From assembly GCF_002379585.1 (NCBI RefSeq), contig NZ_DFUE01000090.1, positions 10,905 to 74,904 of the forward strand: 64,000 bases of DNA, given 5' to 3'. The notes under the pieces are model-generated. The model saw only the letters and a list, made by a program, of their open reading frames with translations. It had not been told where the DNA came from and did no database searches. The position numbers and the translations under genes are program-made. Source of the DNA: Pseudomonas sp. UBA4194 (lineage in GTDB: Bacteria; Pseudomonadota; Gammaproteobacteria; Pseudomonadales; Pseudomonadaceae). Positions 61,536-64,000 of this stretch are shown here, in pieces; within the stretch, counting starts at the first letter, position 1, and each line of letters opens with the position of its first letter.

Positions 61536-62447
61536 ATGATTAAACAACGCACCCTGAAGAATATTATCCGTGCCACAGGCGTCGGCTTGCACTCCGGTGA
61601 GAAGGTCTACCTGACCTTGAAACCCGCGCCCGTGGATACCGGTATCGTGTTCTGTCGCGTCGACCTTGACCCGGTCGTGCAGATTCCTGCGCGTGCCCAC
61701 AATGTCGGCGCCACCACGATGTCCACCACTTTGGTCAATGGCGACGTCAAGGTCGACACCGTAGAGCATCTACTGTCAGCCATGGCGGGCCTGGGGATCG
61801 ATAACGCCTACGTCGAACTCTCCGCCTCCGAAGTGCCGATCATGGATGGCAGCGCCGGACCCTTCGTATTCCTGATTCAATCGGCTGGCCTGGAAGAACA
61901 GGACGCGCCGAAGAAGTTCATCCGTATCCTGCGTGAAGTGACAGTGACAGAGGGCGACAAGCGCGCCACCTTCCTGCCTTTCGAAGGCTTCAAAGTGAGC
62001 TTCGAAATAGATTTTGACCATCCTGTCTTCAAGGATCGCACGCAAAGTGCCAGCGTCGACTTTTCCAGCACGTCCTTCGTGAAGGAAGTCAGTCGCGCGC
62101 GTACCTTTGGTTTCATGAGCGATCTGGAATACCTGCGCAAGCACAATCGTGCACTGGGCGGCAGCGTTGAAAACGCTATCGTGGTGGACGAAGCTGGCGT
62201 TATGAACGAGGACGGTTTGCGATATGAAGACGAATTCGTCAAGCACAAGATCCTCGATGCAATCGGCGATCTCTACCAGTTGGGCAATAGCCTGATTGGC
62301 GAATTCCGTGGTTTCAAGTCGGGCCACGCACTGAACAACCAGCTTTTGCGCCGTTTGCTGGAGCAAGAGGACGCCTGGGAAGTGGTCACATTCGAAGATG
62401 CCAGTACGGTACCGATCTCCTACATGCGGCCAGCAGCGTTGGGTTGA
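61536..62447 (+). CDS. lpxC: UDP-3-O-acyl-GlcNAc deacetylase LpxC
   Basis: 303-residue zinc amidase, the committed step of lipid A synthesis. Zinc ligand His in DTVEHLLSAMAGLGIDNA, the HxxxD pair in KHKILDAIGDL, and the catalytic HALNN (GHALNNQLLRRLL). ATG at 61536 (MIKQRTLKNIIRATGVGLHS) is the family start. Closes the dcw block. Confidence 0.98.
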   Translation: MIKQRTLKNIIRATGVGLHSGEKVYLTLKPAPVDTGIVFCRVDLDPVVQIPARAHNVGATTMSTTLVNGDVKVDTVEHLLSAMAGLGIDNAYVELSASEVPIMDGSAGPFVFLIQSAGLEEQDAPKKFIRILREVTVTEGDKRATFLPFEGFKVSFEIDFDHPVFKDRTQSASVDFSSTSFVKEVSRARTFGFMSDLEYLRKHNRALGGSVENAIVVDEAGVMNEDGLRYEDEFVKHKILDAIGDLYQLGNSLIGEFRGFKSGHALNNQLLRRLLEQEDAWEVVTFEDASTVPISYMRPAALG

Positions 62448-62477
62448 TACAACCTCTCTTTTCTGGTTTCACATTTT

Positions 62478-62507
62478 AAAGGCTGCCTTCGGGTGGCCTT
62501 TTTTTAT
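62478..62507 (+). terminator. Intrinsic terminator after lpxC
   Basis: AAGGCTGCC-TTCG-GGTGGCCTT stem (two G-T pairs) followed by a run of T. Confidence 0.9.
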
Positions 62508-62550
62508 GGCCGGCTGTTTTATCGGCGTGAGTCAGGGGAATCTTTCGCTC

Positions 62551-62614
62551 AATGGTCCCCTCACGCGCACGGCTCCCTCTCCCCCAGGGAGAGGGCTGGG
62601 GTGAGGGGACCATT
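62551..62614. repeat. Long nested palindrome between lpxC and the DUF721 gene
   Basis: Outer arms AATGGTCCCCTCAC (62551-62564) and GTGAGGGGACCATT (62601-62614) are perfect over 14 bp. An inner stem, CCCTCTCCC (62575-62583) with GGGAGAGGG (62587-62595), has a 3-base loop. The 'CTCTCCC..GGGAGAGGG..GGGGTGAGGGGAC' string is a common intergenic repeat in pseudomonads. Confidence 0.85.
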
Positions 62615-62624
62615 CACCACAAAT

Positions 62625-62663
62625 CCTAACCCCAACCCCAACCCCAACCCCAACCCTAACCCT
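62625..62663. repeat. Telomere-like C4A2 hexamer array
   Basis: Six and a half tandem 6-base units (CCTAAC, CCCAAC four times, CCTAAC, CCT). On the minus strand this reads as G3-4 tracts separated by TT or TTA, a strong G-quadruplex motif. It contains the TAG stop of the DUF721 gene (62658-62656). Confidence 0.9.
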
Positions 62664-63117
62664 TGCTCCTGCCCTTGGCATGCGCCGCCAACCTTTCCAG
62701 CGCCGCTCGTAGGTTCGGATCACTGATCCCCTCGGCTGTTGCCTGAATGTTTTCCCCCGCGCTCACCGACAGATCGATACTGCGACTCCCCGCCTGGCTT
62801 TGCACCGTCGGCGGTTGGACCTTGAACAGAATGCGGGTCAGGCTGCTGAATTCGTCCAGCGCCTGCAGATCGCGTTGCAGGCGTTTCTGCTGATAGCGCA
62901 GGCGCGTGGCCCAGTGGCCGTCGGTCACGATCAGCAACAAACTCCCTTCCCGCCATGACGCTACATAGCAATGTTCACGCGCCGCGGGTTGCAACTGGCT
63001 CTCGAGCAGGCGTTGCAGATGGGACAGCCGCTGAGCATGGCTGAACAATGCCTTGAGGGGCCTGGCTTCGCGCAGCAGGACAGCCGGAGCCCGGGCGGGC
63101 AGTGGGCGAAAGACCAT
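62656..63117 (-). CDS. DUF721 (DciA-like) protein
   Basis: 153 residues, PA4405-like. The N-terminal half (about 1-100: LFSHAQRLSHLQRLLESQLQ, WREGSLLLIVTDGHWATRLR) is a KH-like DUF721 domain; DciA proteins of this family load the replicative helicase DnaB. The C-terminus (about 105-153) is low-complexity and polar, ending in AHAKGRSKG. Start at 63117 (MVFRPLPARAPAVLL) matches the family; the frame is open to 63234. The stop lies in a telomere-like repeat. Confidence 0.85.
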   Translation of the reverse strand: MVFRPLPARAPAVLLREARPLKALFSHAQRLSHLQRLLESQLQPAAREHCYVASWREGSLLLIVTDGHWATRLRYQQKRLQRDLQALDEFSSLTRILFKVQPPTVQSQAGSRSIDLSVSAGENIQATAEGISDPNLRAALERLAAHAKGRSKG

Positions 63118-63425
63118 GGGGACATACCTGAGGTGACCGAGCCTGCATGTTAACAGAATCCCTTGATCACACCGTTCTACAGGGCTGCGAACAGGCCACG
63201 CCGGGCATTTGGATACATGACATCTTCGCCCCATGGGTTGAAGTTGACAAAAAAGGCCTTATTGTAAAAAAGCCCCGTTACAGCGCTGTGCCAGCATCGT
63301 GGACATAACGCCACTTTCCTCTCCTTCGTTTCCGGGTAGAATGCTCGTTCGCATGCGGCCATGAGGGCTGCACGGGCGACTCACGGGGCCGCCCTCCATC
63401 CCTATGTGTGGAAGATCCTGCCGAT
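63118..63425. other. Non-coding gap between the DUF721 gene and secA
   Basis: 308 bases, AT-rich in the middle (TTGACAAAAAAGGCC at 63244-63258, then another A6 run). It must carry divergent promoters. A candidate for secA is TAGAAT at 63337-63342 with TTTCCT 16 bases upstream. I see no supportable gene; short ORFs are on the minus strand without a good start. No SecM-like arrest peptide is recognisable. Confidence 0.5.

Positions 63426-64000
<575 letters not shown>

Noticed and set aside
62625..62663. Telomere-like repeat as eukaryotic contamination or a linear chromosome end
   Set aside because: It is flanked on both sides by uninterrupted Pseudomonas genes (lpxC and DUF721/secA) and is only 39 bases long.

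Overview
The window is a stretch of the core chromosome of a Pseudomonas, most likely of the P. putida/P. fluorescens side of the genus. Gene order follows, almost gene for gene, the block known in P. aeruginosa from pmbA to secA. GC is high, ribosome binding sites are strong, and several intergenic gaps carry REP-like palindromes of the putida/fluorescens type (cores like TGTGGGAGCGG). About 60 protein genes and one RNA gene (rnpB) are supported. I found no tRNA, rRNA, insertion sequence, prophage or CRISPR array.

Layout. 1-3.2 kb: end of pmbA, then the iron-regulated fagA-fumC-orfX-sodA operon behind a Fur-box-like site, with a 40-codon membrane ORF after it. 3.2-10.3 kb (minus): kdsD-kdsC-lptC-lptA-lptB-rpoN-hpf-ptsN-rapZ-ptsO, joining KDO synthesis and LPS transport with sigma-54 and the nitrogen PTS. 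10.5-18.4 kb (plus): mlaFEDCB, ibaG, murA, hisG, hisD, hisC. 18.5-20.5 kb: algW (minus) diverging from a NIF3-family gene. 20.7-23.6 kb: cysD-cysNC. 23.8-28.4 kb: one very large gene (1530 codons) resembling the dermonecrotic-toxin-like DUF6543 proteins of pseudomonads, with terminators on both sides. 28.5-32.2 kb: zapG/yhcB, an alpha/beta hydrolase, trpS, zapE. 32.3-34.5 kb (minus): a GlxA-type AraC regulator and an aldo/keto reductase. 34.7-39.3 kb (plus): rplM-rpsI, petABC, sspAB. 39.4-42.9 kb (minus): lpoA-yraN-SIS protein-BON lipoprotein. 43.0-44.4 kb: rsmI and rnpB. 44.6-62.4 kb: the full division and cell wall cluster from mraZ to ftsZ, then lpxC. 62.6-64 kb: a DUF721 gene (minus) and the start of secA.

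How the genes work together. Much of the window builds the envelope: peptidoglycan precursors (murA, mraY, murC-G, ddlB), septal synthesis (ftsI, ftsW, ftsL, ftsQ, ftsA, ftsZ, lpoA, zapE, zapG), LPS (kdsC, kdsD, lptABC, lpxC), phospholipid transport (mla) and envelope stress sensing (algW). The rest is central metabolism (fumarase, sulfate activation, histidine, cytochrome bc1) and translation (trpS, rplM, rpsI, rsmI, rsmH, rnpB).

Points of most interest: the 1530-residue toxin-like gene set into an otherwise conserved block, with its Shine-Dalgarno inside an 8-bp hairpin; a cytochrome c1 that lacks roughly 40 residues usual in Pseudomonas; a telomere-like C4A2 array at the stop codon of the DUF721 gene, next to a 14-bp-arm nested palindrome; and three AGTGG boxes on the mraZ transcription start.
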